A stretch of DNA of 64,000 nt from Sagittula marina (GCF_014196795.1 NZ_JACIEJ010000001.1:310001-374000), one strand, 5' to 3'. Numbered from the stretch's first letter, positions 10,054 through 19,373 are shown. The notes: generated from the sequence alone by a model not told the origin. Translations and numbers: made by a program.

Positions 10054-11199
10054 ATGTCCAAGCGTGATTATTACGATGTGCTCGGTGTGGCGAAGGGGTC
10101 TTCGGCGGATGAGATCAAGAAAGCCTATCGCAAGAAGGCCAAGGAACTTCACCCGGACCGCAACTCGGACAACCCCGAGGCCGAGAACCAATTCAAGGAA
10201 GCAAATGAAGCCTACGACGTTCTGAAGGACGCGGAGAAAAAGGCTGCCTACGACCGGTTTGGTCATGCGGCCTTTGAAGGTGGCATGGGTGGCGGCGGAG
10301 GCCGTCCCGGCGGACCCGGTGGCAATCCGGATTTCGCCAGTGCGTTTTCCGACGTGTTCGACGATTTGTTCGGCGACTTCATGGGCGGGCGTCAAGGTGG
10401 CGGTCGCCGTGCGGCGCGTGGCGCAGACCTGCGTTATAACCTGCGCATAACACTTGAAGATGCCTTCAACGGCTTGGCCAAGACAATCAATGTGCCGACC
10501 TCGGTGCAATGTAACGTCTGCAATGGCTCCGGCTCAGAAGGCGGGACAGAGCCGACCACTTGTCCGACGTGTTCGGGCATGGGGAAGGTGCGCGCAACGC
10601 AAGGCTTCTTCACGGTAGAACGAACCTGTCCGACGTGTTCGGGCATGGGGCAGATCATCAAGAACCCCTGCAACAATTGCCAGGGTGCGGGGCGCGTTCA
10701 AAAGGAACGCGCGCTGTCGGTGAACATCCCGGCCGGGGTGGAAACCGGCACGCGAATCCGTCTTGCAGGTGAGGGCGAGGCCGGGATGCGCGGTGGCCCT
10801 CCGGGTGACCTGTACATCTTCATCGAGGTCGAGCCGCACAAGATCTTTGAGCGCGAAGCCACCGAACTGCATTGCCGGGTGCCAGTGTCAATGGCTACGG
10901 CGGCGTTGGGCGGTGACATTGAAGTTCCGACAATCGATGGCGGACGCTCGCGGGTTAAGATCCCGTCGGGATCGCAATCGGGTCGCCAGATGCGGTTGCG
11001 GGGCAAGGGTATGCCTGCGCTGCGTGGTGGTTCCTCGGGTGATATGTTCATTGAACTCGCAGTCGAAACGCCGGTCAATCTGACATCGCGTCAGAAAGAT
11101 CTCTTGCGCGAGTTCGAAGATCTGAGCGAAGACAATAACCCAGAGAGCAAGAGCTTCTTCAGTTCTGTGAAGCATTTCTGGGATTCCATGAAGGGGTAA
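10054..11199 (+). CDS. dnaJ: Chaperone protein DnaJ (Hsp40)
   Basis: Co-chaperone that delivers clients to DnaK and stimulates its ATPase. The 381-residue protein has the J domain at 1-70 with HPD at 33-35, a Gly/Phe-rich linker, and four CxxCxGxG zinc motifs beginning about residue 153 ([32 protein letters not shown]), then the C-terminal client-binding domains. The ATG follows AGGAGG. It lies 97 bases after dnaK with a hairpin between. Zinc motifs 2 and 3 are encoded by an identical 24-base stretch (10561-10584 and 10627-10650), unusual in an otherwise diverged gene. Confidence 0.98.
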   Translation: MSKRDYYDVLGVAKGSSADEIKKAYRKKAKELHPDRNSDNPEAENQFKEANEAYDVLKDAEKKAAYDRFGHAAFEGGMGGGGGRPGGPGGNPDFASAFSDVFDDLFGDFMGGRQGGGRRAARGADLRYNLRITLEDAFNGLAKTINVPTSVQCNVCNGSGSEGGTEPTTCPTCSGMGKVRATQGFFTVERTCPTCSGMGQIIKNPCNNCQGAGRVQKERALSVNIPAGVETGTRIRLAGEGEAGMRGGPPGDLYIFIEVEPHKIFEREATELHCRVPVSMATAALGGDIEVPTIDGGRSRVKIPSGSQSGRQMRLRGKGMPALRGGSSGDMFIELAVETPVNLTSRQKDLLREFEDLSEDNNPESKSFFSSVKHFWDSMKG

Positions 11200-11253
11200 A
11201 ACGACTTTGCGCTTTCCGCGCAGGTCGTTGCCACTTCATTGGAACAAAAGATC

Positions 11254-11285
11254 AAGGGTTCGGGTTTCATTCCCGAACCCTTTTG
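11254..11285 (+). terminator. Rho-independent terminator after dnaJ
   Basis: Perfect 11-bp stem AAGGGTTCGGG (11254-11264) / CCCGAACCCTT (11272-11282) with a 7-base loop, followed by TTG after the run of Ts at 11281-11284. It ends the dnaKJ transcript just before the DedA gene start. Confidence 0.88.
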
Positions 11286-11302
11286 TATGGAAAGCACTGC
11301 GT

Positions 11303-11926
11303 ATGTTCGACTGGATCACAGGCCTGATCGATTCCATGGGCGCGCTCGGGGTAGCGTTCCTGATGTTCCTTGAAAATGTATTTCCTCCGATCCCGTCAGA
11401 ATTGATTATGCCGCTCGCCGGTTTCAACGCCGCTCGCGGAGATATGTCGCTATGGGTGGTGATCCTTTCGGGAAGCGCAGGTTCCCTAGCGGGGGCCTAC
11501 CTTTGGTATTGGCTTGCGCGGCGGGTCGGATTTGACCGCGTCTGTCGTTTGACACACAAGCACGGCCGCTGGCTGGGGGTGTCACCTGATGAGTTGGACC
11601 GTGCAAACGCCTGGTTTGATCGCCACGACAGCGGTGCGGTATTGATCGGACGCCTGATCCCAACGGTGCGGACGTTGATTTCAGTGCCTGCAGGCGTGCG
11701 CAGAATGAACCGTGCTTTGTTCTTGGGTTTCAGTGCCTTGGGCACTGTGGCTTGGACTGCGGCTCTGACGCTGGCCGGCTACTGGCTGGAGGGCGGATAC
11801 GAGACAGTGAGTGCATGGTTGGATCCAGTCAGCACCGCTGTGGTCGTTGGCTTGTTCGCCGTCTACCTCTGGCGTGTCGTCACTTACAACAAGCGCAACG
11901 GGATCTCGGGCCAGAAAGCCCATTAA
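11303..11926 (+). CDS. DedA family membrane protein
   Basis: Polytopic inner-membrane protein of the DedA/VTT family, thought to act as a phospholipid (for example undecaprenyl-phosphate) flippase. The 207-residue product starts MFDWITGLIDSMGALG. Diagnostic stretches are FLENVFPPIPSELIMPLAGF (residues about 21-40), AGSLAGAYLWYWLARRVG, the FxRH-like WFDRHDSGAVLIGRLIPTVR and SVPAGVRRMNRALFLGFSALG motifs. The frame is open 32 codons further upstream, but that part crosses the dnaJ terminator, so the ATG at 11303 is used. No operon partner is evident. Confidence 0.88.
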   Translation: MFDWITGLIDSMGALGVAFLMFLENVFPPIPSELIMPLAGFNAARGDMSLWVVILSGSAGSLAGAYLWYWLARRVGFDRVCRLTHKHGRWLGVSPDELDRANAWFDRHDSGAVLIGRLIPTVRTLISVPAGVRRMNRALFLGFSALGTVAWTAALTLAGYWLEGGYETVSAWLDPVSTAVVVGLFAVYLWRVVTYNKRNGISGQKAH

Positions 11927-11961
11927 CCAGTTTTTCATGAAGATCGGTTGAGACTGTGTAT

Positions 11962-12726
11962 ATGACACGCTCTCAGCACTTCTCTGACTCCCAAGCGGCG
12001 CTTTTCGCGCATGACGAGGTGCCACCGCAGGGCGCGCCTAGAGCAGAGAAGTCGCCTTCCTACATCCGTGATCATCGCGCTCGCCTGCGCGAGCGTTTCT
12101 TGGTCGGCGGACCAGAGGCCCTGCCAGATTATGAAATGCTGGAACTTGTGCTTTTCCGAGCTATTCCACGCCGGGATGTGAAGCCTTTGGCGCGGCTGCT
12201 GCTCGAAACCTTTGGCGACTACAATGGGGTGTTGTCGGCTCCGACGCATCGACTGTCAGAGGTCGCAGGTGTTGGCGATGCTGTTATCTGCGAGTTGAAG
12301 GTCATCGAGGCAGCCGCGCACCGATTGGCTCGATCGCGCGTGCTACAAAAACCGATACTAAGTGGTTGGAATGCTTTGCTGGAGTATTGTCAGACTGCCA
12401 TGGCGCATGGCGATATCGAGCAATTCCGCGTGCTTTACCTTGACCGCAAAAACGTGCTGATTGCGGATGAACAACAGGCGCGAGGTACAGTGGATCATGT
12501 TCCGGTCTACCCCCGAGAGGTCGTGAAACGCGCGCTTGAATTGAATGCCACAGCGTTGATCTTGGTGCACAATCACCCCTCTGGCGACCCGACTCCGTCT
12601 GAGGCAGATATCGTGGTGACCGAACAGATCCAGCAGGCGGCGGAGGCTTTGGGAATTGTACTGCACGATCACCTGGTGATCGGCAAGTCGCGGGAATTGA
12701 GCTTTCGCGCTGAGGGATTGCTTTAA
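11962..12726 (+). CDS. radC: DNA repair protein RadC (JAB/MPN domain)
   Basis: RadC-family protein of uncertain cellular role; once linked to DNA repair, structurally a JAMM-type metalloprotease-like domain. The product (254 residues from the ATG at 11962; a GTG at 11956 is an alternative) has an N-terminal helix-hairpin-helix (ALPDYEMLELVLFRAIPRRD, SEVAGVGDAVICELK) and a C-terminal JAMM motif LVHNHPSGDPTPSEAD, in which the two His and the Asp are the metal ligands. Neither start has a strong ribosome site. Its stop overlaps the opposing envelope gene by four bases (TTAA). Confidence 0.92.
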   Translation: MTRSQHFSDSQAALFAHDEVPPQGAPRAEKSPSYIRDHRARLRERFLVGGPEALPDYEMLELVLFRAIPRRDVKPLARLLLETFGDYNGVLSAPTHRLSEVAGVGDAVICELKVIEAAAHRLARSRVLQKPILSGWNALLEYCQTAMAHGDIEQFRVLYLDRKNVLIADEQQARGTVDHVPVYPREVVKRALELNATALILVHNHPSGDPTPSEADIVVTEQIQQAAEALGIVLHDHLVIGKSRELSFRAEGLL

Positions 12727-14288
12727 CGCACCCAGACTTCGACTCTGCGGTTCACCTCGCGCCCCCAAGAGGTGTCGTCACACGCCATGGGCATCGCCTC
12801 GCCGAAGGCGTCTGAAGAGAGCGTAACGCTCTCGAAATTGGCGGTTTCAGCGGCAAGTTCCACCGCGATGCGTACGGCCTCGGCACGTTTGTGTGCAATG
12901 CTCAGATTTGCCTCGGCGGGACCAACCGCATCCGAAAAGCCGACGAAAAGAACTTTGCGCCCGTCGTAGGTGCCGATTTCCAAGGCGCGTGCCAGTTGCA
13001 ACACGTTGGAGCGCGACTGAGCGTCAAGCCGAGATGAGCCAGTTTCGAAACGAAAAGAGGTTGTGAGCCGTCGCATTGGTAACAAGGTTTTTGTCAGCCG
13101 TTGCAGGTTCTTTAGTCCCTCTGCTCCATCGGCCACCAGGATCGCATTTGCGAGGCGGTCTCCTTGCAGATCAGAACGAATCTCCTCCGTTGACTGATCG
13201 ACGAAACCGGCGCGGCGAATGACGATCTGCGCCTGTGTGCTGCGAGTAAACTTCAGGAAATCGCGGGCCAAAGCGGGCAGTCGCCGCGCTGGCATATAAA
13301 GAAAGGCAGGGGTGGTCAGCGGATAGTCCTCTGTCTTTACCGTGCGGCGCGCAGCGTGCAGGTCAAAGCCGCAAGGCCCGGACACCGGCAAGGCCTTCGT
13401 GTTCCCGATCTCGGAAAAGCTTGCCAAAGCAATGCCGAAGGGGTCGCGGGCGACGGCGTTTGACAATTCAGTGTTCGAAGCGTGCCGCGTGACCGGGCCA
13501 AGGGTGGCACGACCTGGCTTGAGCAATCGATCCTCAACACTTTGCGCCAACCCACTGGCGGCGTCACGCATGTGAACCGTGATCGGCGCGTCAGGTCCAC
13601 CGAACGCTTTCCAATTGGTTTCCTGACCGGAGAGGATTTTAACCAATTCCGAAACGGAGAGGCGGTCCACGGGATTGCTGGGTGAGATCACGGGCACCAG
13701 CGCATCCAGTGCCAAAACAGTCGAGCGGTTTGCAAGTGTGAGGTCACCCAGTCCGGCTTCGCGGGCAAGCTTCGCCTCTGCGGGGCGGATTTCACGCAGG
13801 GCCATCACGATATCGGCGTCACGGCTGAGAAGGTCTACAAAGCCGTCGTCCGTGTTTGAGACACGAAAATGAAAGCGCCCGACGGGTTTCGACGTGCGCA
13901 TATTTGTCAGCGTGTAGGTGAACTGGTTGGCGCCTTCGGTCTCGCGGTGGGTGGCTAGACCGGAGCGCATGGCGAAGGCTTCGATCAGGGCGGGTAGCAT
14001 GACGCGGCCCAACGTGGCTGAGCCAGATATCTGGAGGTCGGCCACGTAGTCGATCAGGGATGGGCAGCCAATGCCAGTGCAGGACACGCCAGAGCCGTCG
14101 ACCGTTAGAATGCCAAAGCGGGTGTCGATGCGGTAGAATTCACCGTCGAACCCAAGAAGCGTGCCTTTGAGTTCGATTGATCCGTCGCGTGAGCTGAGAG
14201 TGATATCCTGAGCGCGGGCCGAGAATGGAAGGCACAAAAGCTGCAAACAGAAAAGTGCGGCGAAGATCGCCGCACGTTGAATGGTCAT
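12723..14288 (-). CDS. Periplasmic substrate-binding-like/OmpA-domain fusion protein
   Basis: Exported envelope protein of 521 residues. The N-terminus is a signal peptide (FCLQLLCLPFSARAQD). Residues about 60-360 resemble a phosphate-type periplasmic binding protein (PstS-like: LVPVISPSNPVDRLSVSELVKIL, RDAASGLAQSVEDRLL, YPLTTPAFLYM). Residues about 400-521 are an OmpA-like peptidoglycan-binding domain (TSFRFETGSSRLDAQSRSNV, LFVGFSDAVGPAEANLSIAH, VNRRVEVWVR). This combination recurs in alphaproteobacteria, where it may tie ligand sensing to the cell wall; its ligand is unknown. Second gene of an operon, 25 bases after the gene starting at 15390. Confidence 0.8.
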   Translation of the reverse strand: MTIQRAAIFAALFCLQLLCLPFSARAQDITLSSRDGSIELKGTLLGFDGEFYRIDTRFGILTVDGSGVSCTGIGCPSLIDYVADLQISGSATLGRVMLPALIEAFAMRSGLATHRETEGANQFTYTLTNMRTSKPVGRFHFRVSNTDDGFVDLLSRDADIVMALREIRPAEAKLAREAGLGDLTLANRSTVLALDALVPVISPSNPVDRLSVSELVKILSGQETNWKAFGGPDAPITVHMRDAASGLAQSVEDRLLKPGRATLGPVTRHASNTELSNAVARDPFGIALASFSEIGNTKALPVSGPCGFDLHAARRTVKTEDYPLTTPAFLYMPARRLPALARDFLKFTRSTQAQIVIRRAGFVDQSTEEIRSDLQGDRLANAILVADGAEGLKNLQRLTKTLLPMRRLTTSFRFETGSSRLDAQSRSNVLQLARALEIGTYDGRKVLFVGFSDAVGPAEANLSIAHKRAEAVRIAVELAAETANFESVTLSSDAFGEAMPMACDDTSWGREVNRRVEVWVR

Positions 14289-14313
14289 GGTGCCCCTCGT
14301 GGATCGCCTGATT

Positions 14314-15390
14314 TTATCTTGCGGCGATAGTCAGGTCTTCGACGAGGTTTTTCAACACAAGAAAGTCACCCGTAGCCTCGCAGCTGGGCATGTCCAGAGT
14401 CAGGTTGCGGGTGCGCAGGCCGGCACCGTCACGGATTTCAAGTGTTTGCGCTTCGATTGTGCGGTCGCAGTTGGCGTCGGAGATCTCAGCCTCAACCGTG
14501 AGGGTGATGTCGCCGTTGCGTGCCGCCACGCTTTTTGGGAAGGAATAGACCTCCGCCAGTTGCGGATCAGGGATGGCTGGGTTTCCCAGCGGTGTTAGAA
14601 AGCCGCCTTCGCCGCGTGCGGTGACCGCGAGGTCGCCTGCAGCATCGGCGTGAATGTGGCCGGGCGCGAAATAGTCAGCGCCGAATTCGCGGGCGTGTAA
14701 ACCAAGGCCTGTGGTGCCAATCCACTGCACGGCGACGCGGTCGTAGAATGGTAGGGCCGGCACGTCAGCCATGGCTGTTGCACCGTCCCCAGTGGCGAAG
14801 GATGCAATGATCAGCGCGGTGTCCGACAGCGCCGGGACCGAAACGGACAGCGCACCTTCGGCGGACGTGATCTCGGTGAACATCATGCCATGGTGATGCA
14901 AAGTAACGCGCTCCGACGGGTGGCAAGGAGCCGTTAGCTCAATATCAACCATTGCACCGGCGGATGCTGTCGCGGTCATCACGATGTCGCAGACGGGCAA
15001 GGCCGGCGCTTGGCTCGGCTGCTTCGGCAGGTCCGTTTCTACGGCGGCCAAAGTGAGCTTTGCGGGAGCAGTGGTGAAGCTCGGCAATGTTGCGACAGAC
15101 GCGGTCTGAGGTGATGGCATAACAAGTGCCTCGGGCGACTGTGCGCCCAGAGCGACAGGTGCATCTGCGGCCGAAACCAACGGCGCGCGAGGGGCACCAA
15201 CCAGAGCGGAAGAAGTCTGATTGATATCGCTGAGCTCCAAATCCTGGGTCGCGACAGCGGGCGCGGATTGGCCCGGCAGGGAGACGCCATATTGCATCAT
15301 ATAGCCCGTCCCCAAAGCGCAAAGCAGGGTGACACCGCCGAGGGTGATGGTTCTCTTGCGATCTTTTGAAGGCACGCTTTGATCTGACAT
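14314..15390 (-). CDS. Membrane-anchored periplasmic protein, unknown function
   Basis: Not assigned to a family. The 358-residue product starts MSDQSVPSKDRKRTITLGG, with one membrane segment (about residues 15-35, GVTLLCALGTGYMMQYGVSL) that should anchor it in the inner membrane. An Ala/Pro/Ser-rich linker follows to about residue 130, then a beta-rich C-terminal region with PCHPSERVTLHHHGMMFTEI and paired cysteines (VCDIV, CHPSE, ANCDR, PSCEA) suggesting disulfides. A GTG 15 bases upstream is possible, but GGAG before the ATG favours 15390. It lies upstream of the OmpA fusion gene, so the two probably work together at the envelope. Confidence 0.7.
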   Translation of the reverse strand: MSDQSVPSKDRKRTITLGGVTLLCALGTGYMMQYGVSLPGQSAPAVATQDLELSDINQTSSALVGAPRAPLVSAADAPVALGAQSPEALVMPSPQTASVATLPSFTTAPAKLTLAAVETDLPKQPSQAPALPVCDIVMTATASAGAMVDIELTAPCHPSERVTLHHHGMMFTEITSAEGALSVSVPALSDTALIIASFATGDGATAMADVPALPFYDRVAVQWIGTTGLGLHAREFGADYFAPGHIHADAAGDLAVTARGEGGFLTPLGNPAIPDPQLAEVYSFPKSVAARNGDITLTVEAEISDANCDRTIEAQTLEIRDGAGLRTRNLTLDMPSCEATGDFLVLKNLVEDLTIAAR

Positions 15391-15651
15391 CTGGAACTCC
15401 TGCACCTTTTAACTGATGGTCAGAAATCGCGCCGAAACGTGACGAATCTAGGGCGTGCACGCGGATTCATCAGGGCATTTCTCTTTCGATATACGGGCAA
15501 AGGCAGATTATCACGCGTTGCTTTCGCCTTTAGGTGGCGCTTGTCGTAAATGAAAATTCAGGATTTTGGCACTGTCGAGGTTCAAGAAGGGGGAACTAAA
15601 TTACGTTTTGTTTGTTTCTAGATCAGGACACGCAACACGGGAGCACTTGAA

Positions 15652-15840
15652 ATGGAATATGGTATTTTCGGCCTCATCATCCTTGTTCTGGACATCTACG
15701 CGATTTACCAGACATTGACCTCAGGCGCATCGACGCTTGCCAAGATTGTCTGGACGCTCGCCATTCTGATCCTGCCGGTCCTCGGCTTTATCGCTTGGTT
15801 GGTAGCAGGCCCACGTGGCGGAACTCGCGCACACGTATAA
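15652..15840 (+). CDS. Small PLDc_N-type two-helix membrane protein
   Basis: A 62-residue membrane protein resembling the short phospholipase-D-nuclease N-terminal (PLDc_N) family, which usually has two membrane helices. Here helix 1 is GIFGLIILVLDIYAIYQTL and helix 2 IVWTLAILILPVLGFIAWLV, ending in GPRGG, the typical C-terminal pattern. Role unknown, possibly membrane stress. It is followed immediately by a clear terminator, supporting an independent transcription unit. Confidence 0.78.
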   Translation: MEYGIFGLIILVLDIYAIYQTLTSGASTLAKIVWTLAILILPVLGFIAWLVAGPRGGTRAHV

Positions 15841-15860
15841 ATTGATTTAATGTCTTGAAG

Positions 15861-15892
15861 AAAGGCGGCTTCTCTTGAAGTCGCCTTTTCTG
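15861..15892 (+). terminator. Rho-independent terminator after the PLDc_N gene
   Basis: Arms AAAGGCGGCTTC (15861-15872) and GAAGTCGCCTTT (15877-15888) form a 12-bp stem with one G-U and a TCTT loop, followed by TCTG after the T-run. Confidence 0.85.
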
Positions 15893-16019
15893 TGTCCGGT
15901 TCGAATTGAGTTGATAAATTGGCTTGCGGCGACTGGGCCTGACCAGCGCTTTTTTGACCCGTGAAAAAGTTACCATCGTCGCGATGCTGAGGATGTTGTT
16001 TTTGGTGCCTGCAAAATGA

Positions 16020-16592
16020 GCGATATCAAGGTCTGGCCCTGCGAAGCCTTTCGATCTCAACGCCGCAGTGGCGGAGGAGGCACTGGCGGTTTCATCGGCC
16101 AAGGCCGCGGAGCGCCGTCGTATTGAGGAGTCGGACTTCGTGGCCAGGGAGTTTGACCCAAACCAAACCATGTTTCGGCGGTGATTGATCAATGAAACCA
16201 CCATGGAGGCGGTGGAGCGCCGGATGTTGGATGCACGGTTTGGCGCAGATCAGGCACGGGAGGCGATCGCCAGTGCCCAATTGGCCTACACCCGCGCCGA
16301 AATCGCCGTAGAGATTGTTTAATTGGATTTGAAGACGGCGGAGATCGACCATGCCGCATTGAGATTGGTCGCACCGTTCGACGGTGTTTTGCTGGGCTTT
16401 GATGCGCGTGTCGGTGCCTGTGTCTCCGAAGGTGAGCTTGCCGCAGAAAACTATGCTCCCAAACGCAAGGCCGTGGATGTTTATGTTCTCATTTCGCGGC
16501 TGACCGGGACTGGCGGTGTTCCCTTGGCGCGTGGGACGGAGGCAAAAGTGGTTCGCGGCAACGGGGAAAGCTGTGCGGGACGCATTGCCTGA
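16020..16592 (+). pseudogene. Broken efflux membrane-fusion (HlyD/RND adaptor) gene
   Basis: Remnant of a periplasmic adaptor for a tripartite efflux pump. One frame reads FDLNAAVAEEALAVSSAK, then a stop TGA at 16182-16184, then the alpha-hairpin stretch GADQAREAIASAQLAYTRAE, a stop TAA at 16320-16322, then ELDLKTAE-like sequence and the lipoyl/barrel signature APFDGVLLGF with RVGACVSEGE. Two nonsense codons in the one frame, no start and no N-terminal signal show decay. No pump or outer-membrane gene is adjacent. The assignment rests on motif recognition only. Confidence 0.65.
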
Positions 16593-17391
16593 ATCGACAG
16601 CCTTTTGGACCCCTCTTAAGCCGTCCGTAAAATGTGAAGCGGTATCGGACGACAGTTCCTGTGGGTGTTTGTGACCTTTGTGCAAGGATGTTGCGGACGC
16701 CCATTTGAGATCGACGGTCCCGCGAGTGACTTGGCAAGAAAGATATCCCGCTCAGTCCTGCCGCAATATCCTTCACGCGCAAATGCGCGATGCCGTCGAT
16801 TTAGAGGTCCGCTTCCGCTGCGCACCTCAAGCGGATCAGCGCATCGCCGTGTGTTCCTATCTGAAAAGGGTAGGGCGACTTTTGGGCACCGGCCGATATG
16901 CTCGAACCGGACATATCTTCAGCCGAACCAAGCCAGATCCATCGCGAGCGCATTCCTTGTTAACCACAATAAGCCAAGGTTGTTTCGCGTATCGTCAGAA
17001 GAAATATATTTTCCAAGGCCATGCTCGGGCAGCTTCTCATCCACAAGCGGCGCAAAACATTGGGCTGGCTCCACAGTTTTTCAATATGGTCTTCGGAATG
17101 TGAGCAGGAGTATCGCGCTGAACGAGATCACGTCAAACGAAGCTGCGTGATCAAAGCGACCGAAGGCCACGAAATTTCGCCTAATATGCAGATGCATCTA
17201 CCTTGCGCCAAAGCGCCTACGTAGTCGTTCTTCTCTTGCGGACACAAAGGGATCAGGGGTGCCGTAGGTCCATCTTACGTCAAGATCTGCATAGCAGGAG
17301 GTAAGACGCGAAAGTATCTTTTTATCGATCAAACTGCTCATATACCCACGGCCGAAAGGAGCGTTCGCGCCGCCGGTCCAGAGCGACCTGA
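16593..17391. other. Non-coding or decayed stretch, nothing recognised
   Basis: Roughly 800 bases following the adaptor remnant. Open frames up to about 160 codons occur on the plus strand but they read as low-complexity, Arg/Ser/Pro-rich sequence with no domain, and base composition by codon position looks unlike the neighbouring genes. Most likely eroded coding sequence. No tRNA, hairpin terminator or repeat was seen. Confidence 0.4.
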
Positions 17392-17649
17392 TCACGAGTG
17401 TGCCGAGACCTTTGATGCGGATGGGGGCTGCTCGATTTGAAACGGGTGGCGTCTTGACGAACGGCTGAGTGCAGGGGGCAGTGTCATGGCGGCGACCATT
17501 TCCGACCACAGGCCTATGGCGGGTTTCGGCTTCCGGAGGGCTCTTCCGTCTTCGTCGATCAGAGACAGCCATGATGTGAGGGCAGACGCAAATTGGAGCA
17601 TTTGATTGCCGAAAATGCCCACCATCTCTGAAACTATCTTAAAATTCAT
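17392..17649 (-). CDS. Doubtful small hypothetical protein
   Basis: An 85-residue frame starting MNFKIVSEMVGIFGNQMLQF, with a hydrophobic-amphipathic first half (ASALTSWLSLIDEDG) and a Ser/Pro/Arg-rich tail. The first 60 residues look protein-like, but no good ribosome site precedes the ATG, the surroundings are decayed, and no family is recognised. It could be the N-terminal remnant of a longer frameshifted gene. Confidence 0.25.
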   Translation of the reverse strand: MNFKIVSEMVGIFGNQMLQFASALTSWLSLIDEDGRALRKPKPAIGLWSEMVAAMTLPPALSRSSRRHPFQIEQPPSASKVSAHS

Positions 17650-17851
17650 GCGTTTATGTATCGTAGCGTCAACCTTGAGGTTTTAAGTTACATATCGGTA
17701 TAGTTGTGAAAGACTGCGCGAACGACTGAAAGACGGAGGCCAGCGCCATACTGGCAAGGTCCGTCGAAAGAGAAGTGTATTAGGCTCTACGTGCGGGTTT
17801 GATGCGGAGAATATTCCTGCCGGGGGTAGGGTAACTAATGAAAGGCGTTTT

Positions 17852-18034
17852 ATGGCCGAGAAAAAACTGCGCATTTTTCGGTGCCGGTGTAATCACGAGC
17901 TCGCTATGGGAGCAGCCGTTTGCTCCTATTGTTTCAGACCAACTCCGTTACGAAATCGATACTGGTTCTGGGTGCTGACCCTGTGCGCTCTGGCGCTGAT
18001 CGGCTTAGTCATTTACGAAGCAAGCATTACCTGA
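17852..18034 (+). CDS. Small zinc-ribbon membrane protein
   Basis: A 60-residue product with a possible four-Cys zinc knuckle at the N-terminus (FRCRCNHELAMGAAVCSYCF: C-x-C then C-x2-C) followed by one membrane helix (WFWVLTLCALALIGLVIYEA). AAAGG lies about seven bases before the ATG. The layout is that of small zinc-ribbon domain membrane proteins; function unknown. It stands alone after the decayed stretch and about 100 bases before the transglycosylase gene. Confidence 0.55.
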   Translation: MAEKKLRIFRCRCNHELAMGAAVCSYCFRPTPLRNRYWFWVLTLCALALIGLVIYEASIT

Positions 18035-18131
18035 GGGAAGTGCGCAGCGCTTGATCTCTCTGTCATTGCAGCCGATGCCATTACACCGCTAGTGTGCCGC
18101 TTCTTGACCACGTGCTTCGGCGGAACAAACT

Positions 18132-19373
18132 ATGATCTTGACTCGTAGAAATATGATACTGGGTGCTTCGGCGCTGGGATTGGCGGCCTGCGGAAGCGGT
18201 GGCGCTATGCGGGTTGGTCCGAGCGATCCAGCCGCGCTTGGCCCGGAGTTCCGGCCAACGCCGAATGCCTCCTTTGACACCTGGCTACAGGCTTTTCGCG
18301 GGCGGGCACAGGCGCGCGGGATTTCTGCCGGAACTTTGGATGTCGCCTTTCGTGGGCAGGGCTATCTGCCCGGCGTTGTGGAGCGGGACCGCAACCAGAC
18401 GGAATTCAACCGCTCGCTTGAGGACTATCTCGCGCTTGTCGCGCCAGAGGAAAAGGTCGCATTTGGTCAACGGGCCGTTGCGCAACAAAACAGCGCGCTA
18501 CAATCGGTCGCCGCACGCTACGGGGTCAGCGCGGATGTTCTGGCTGCGATCTGGGGCGTGGAAAGCTATTTCGGCACCCGTCGGGGTCAGATTTCGGTGA
18601 TTTCCTCCACGGCCACACTCGCGTGGGAAGGGCGGCGCGGAGCGTTTTTTGAATCCAACCTGACGGACGCTTTGCGGATGATCCAATCCGGCGATGCGCG
18701 CCCGTCGGAACTGCTGGGCAGTTGGGCCGGTGCGTCAGGCCATACTCAGCTGATGCCGAACGCGTTTCAAAACTTTGCCGTGGATTTCGACGGCAACGGG
18801 CGTCGGGATGTTTGGGGTGATAACCCGATCGATGCCTTCGGCACGACAGCGAATTACCTCAAACGCTCTGGCTGGCAAAGCGGGCAGCCCTGGGCTGTCG
18901 AGGTGATCCTGCCGCAAGGTTTCACCGCAGGCATTGGCAAGGCGCGCAAGCGCAGCGTTTCTGACTGGCAAAGCCTGGGCGTGCGTGCGGCACGTGGCTC
19001 TTTGCCTTCTGGTGGATCGGCGGCAATCCTTGCGCCAATGGGCGTGGGCCGTCCGGCGTTCATGGTGTTCCGCAACTTCGAGGTGATCTTGCGCTACAAT
19101 CCGTCCGAGAACTATGGTCTGGGCGTCAGCTATTTCGCCAACCGGCTTGCCGGGGGAGGCCCCTTGGTCGGTACATTTGGCGCGGACCGATATGGGCTGA
19201 CGCTGCAACAACGCAAGGATTTGCAGCGCGGCCTGTCTCAAGCGGGGTTTGACGCAGGCAAACCCGATGGCGTGCTTGGTAACAAAACCGAGGCGGCCAT
19301 TCGTGCTTATCAACAGGCCAAGGGGATGACCGTGACCGGCACACCTTCACCCGACTTGCTGAGCAGGCTCTAA
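18132..19373 (+). CDS. Lytic murein transglycosylase (MltB type), lipoprotein
   Basis: Cleaves peptidoglycan glycan strands to 1,6-anhydro-muropeptides. The 413-residue product starts with a lipoprotein signal ending in the lipobox LAAC (about residue 20). An SLT_2 catalytic domain covers about residues 45-340: AIWGVESYFGTRRG holds the catalytic Glu (VES), GSWAGASGHTQLMPNAF and DVWGDNPIDAFGTTANYL are MltB hallmarks. A peptidoglycan-binding PGB_1 domain ends the protein (GLSQAGFDAGKPDGVLGNKT, AIRAYQQAKGM). A related protein is encoded at 62275-63633. Convergent with the RTX gene, overlapping it by four bases (CTAA). Confidence 0.92.
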   Translation: MILTRRNMILGASALGLAACGSGGAMRVGPSDPAALGPEFRPTPNASFDTWLQAFRGRAQARGISAGTLDVAFRGQGYLPGVVERDRNQTEFNRSLEDYLALVAPEEKVAFGQRAVAQQNSALQSVAARYGVSADVLAAIWGVESYFGTRRGQISVISSTATLAWEGRRGAFFESNLTDALRMIQSGDARPSELLGSWAGASGHTQLMPNAFQNFAVDFDGNGRRDVWGDNPIDAFGTTANYLKRSGWQSGQPWAVEVILPQGFTAGIGKARKRSVSDWQSLGVRAARGSLPSGGSAAILAPMGVGRPAFMVFRNFEVILRYNPSENYGLGVSYFANRLAGGGPLVGTFGADRYGLTLQQRKDLQRGLSQAGFDAGKPDGVLGNKTEAAIRAYQQAKGMTVTGTPSPDLLSRL

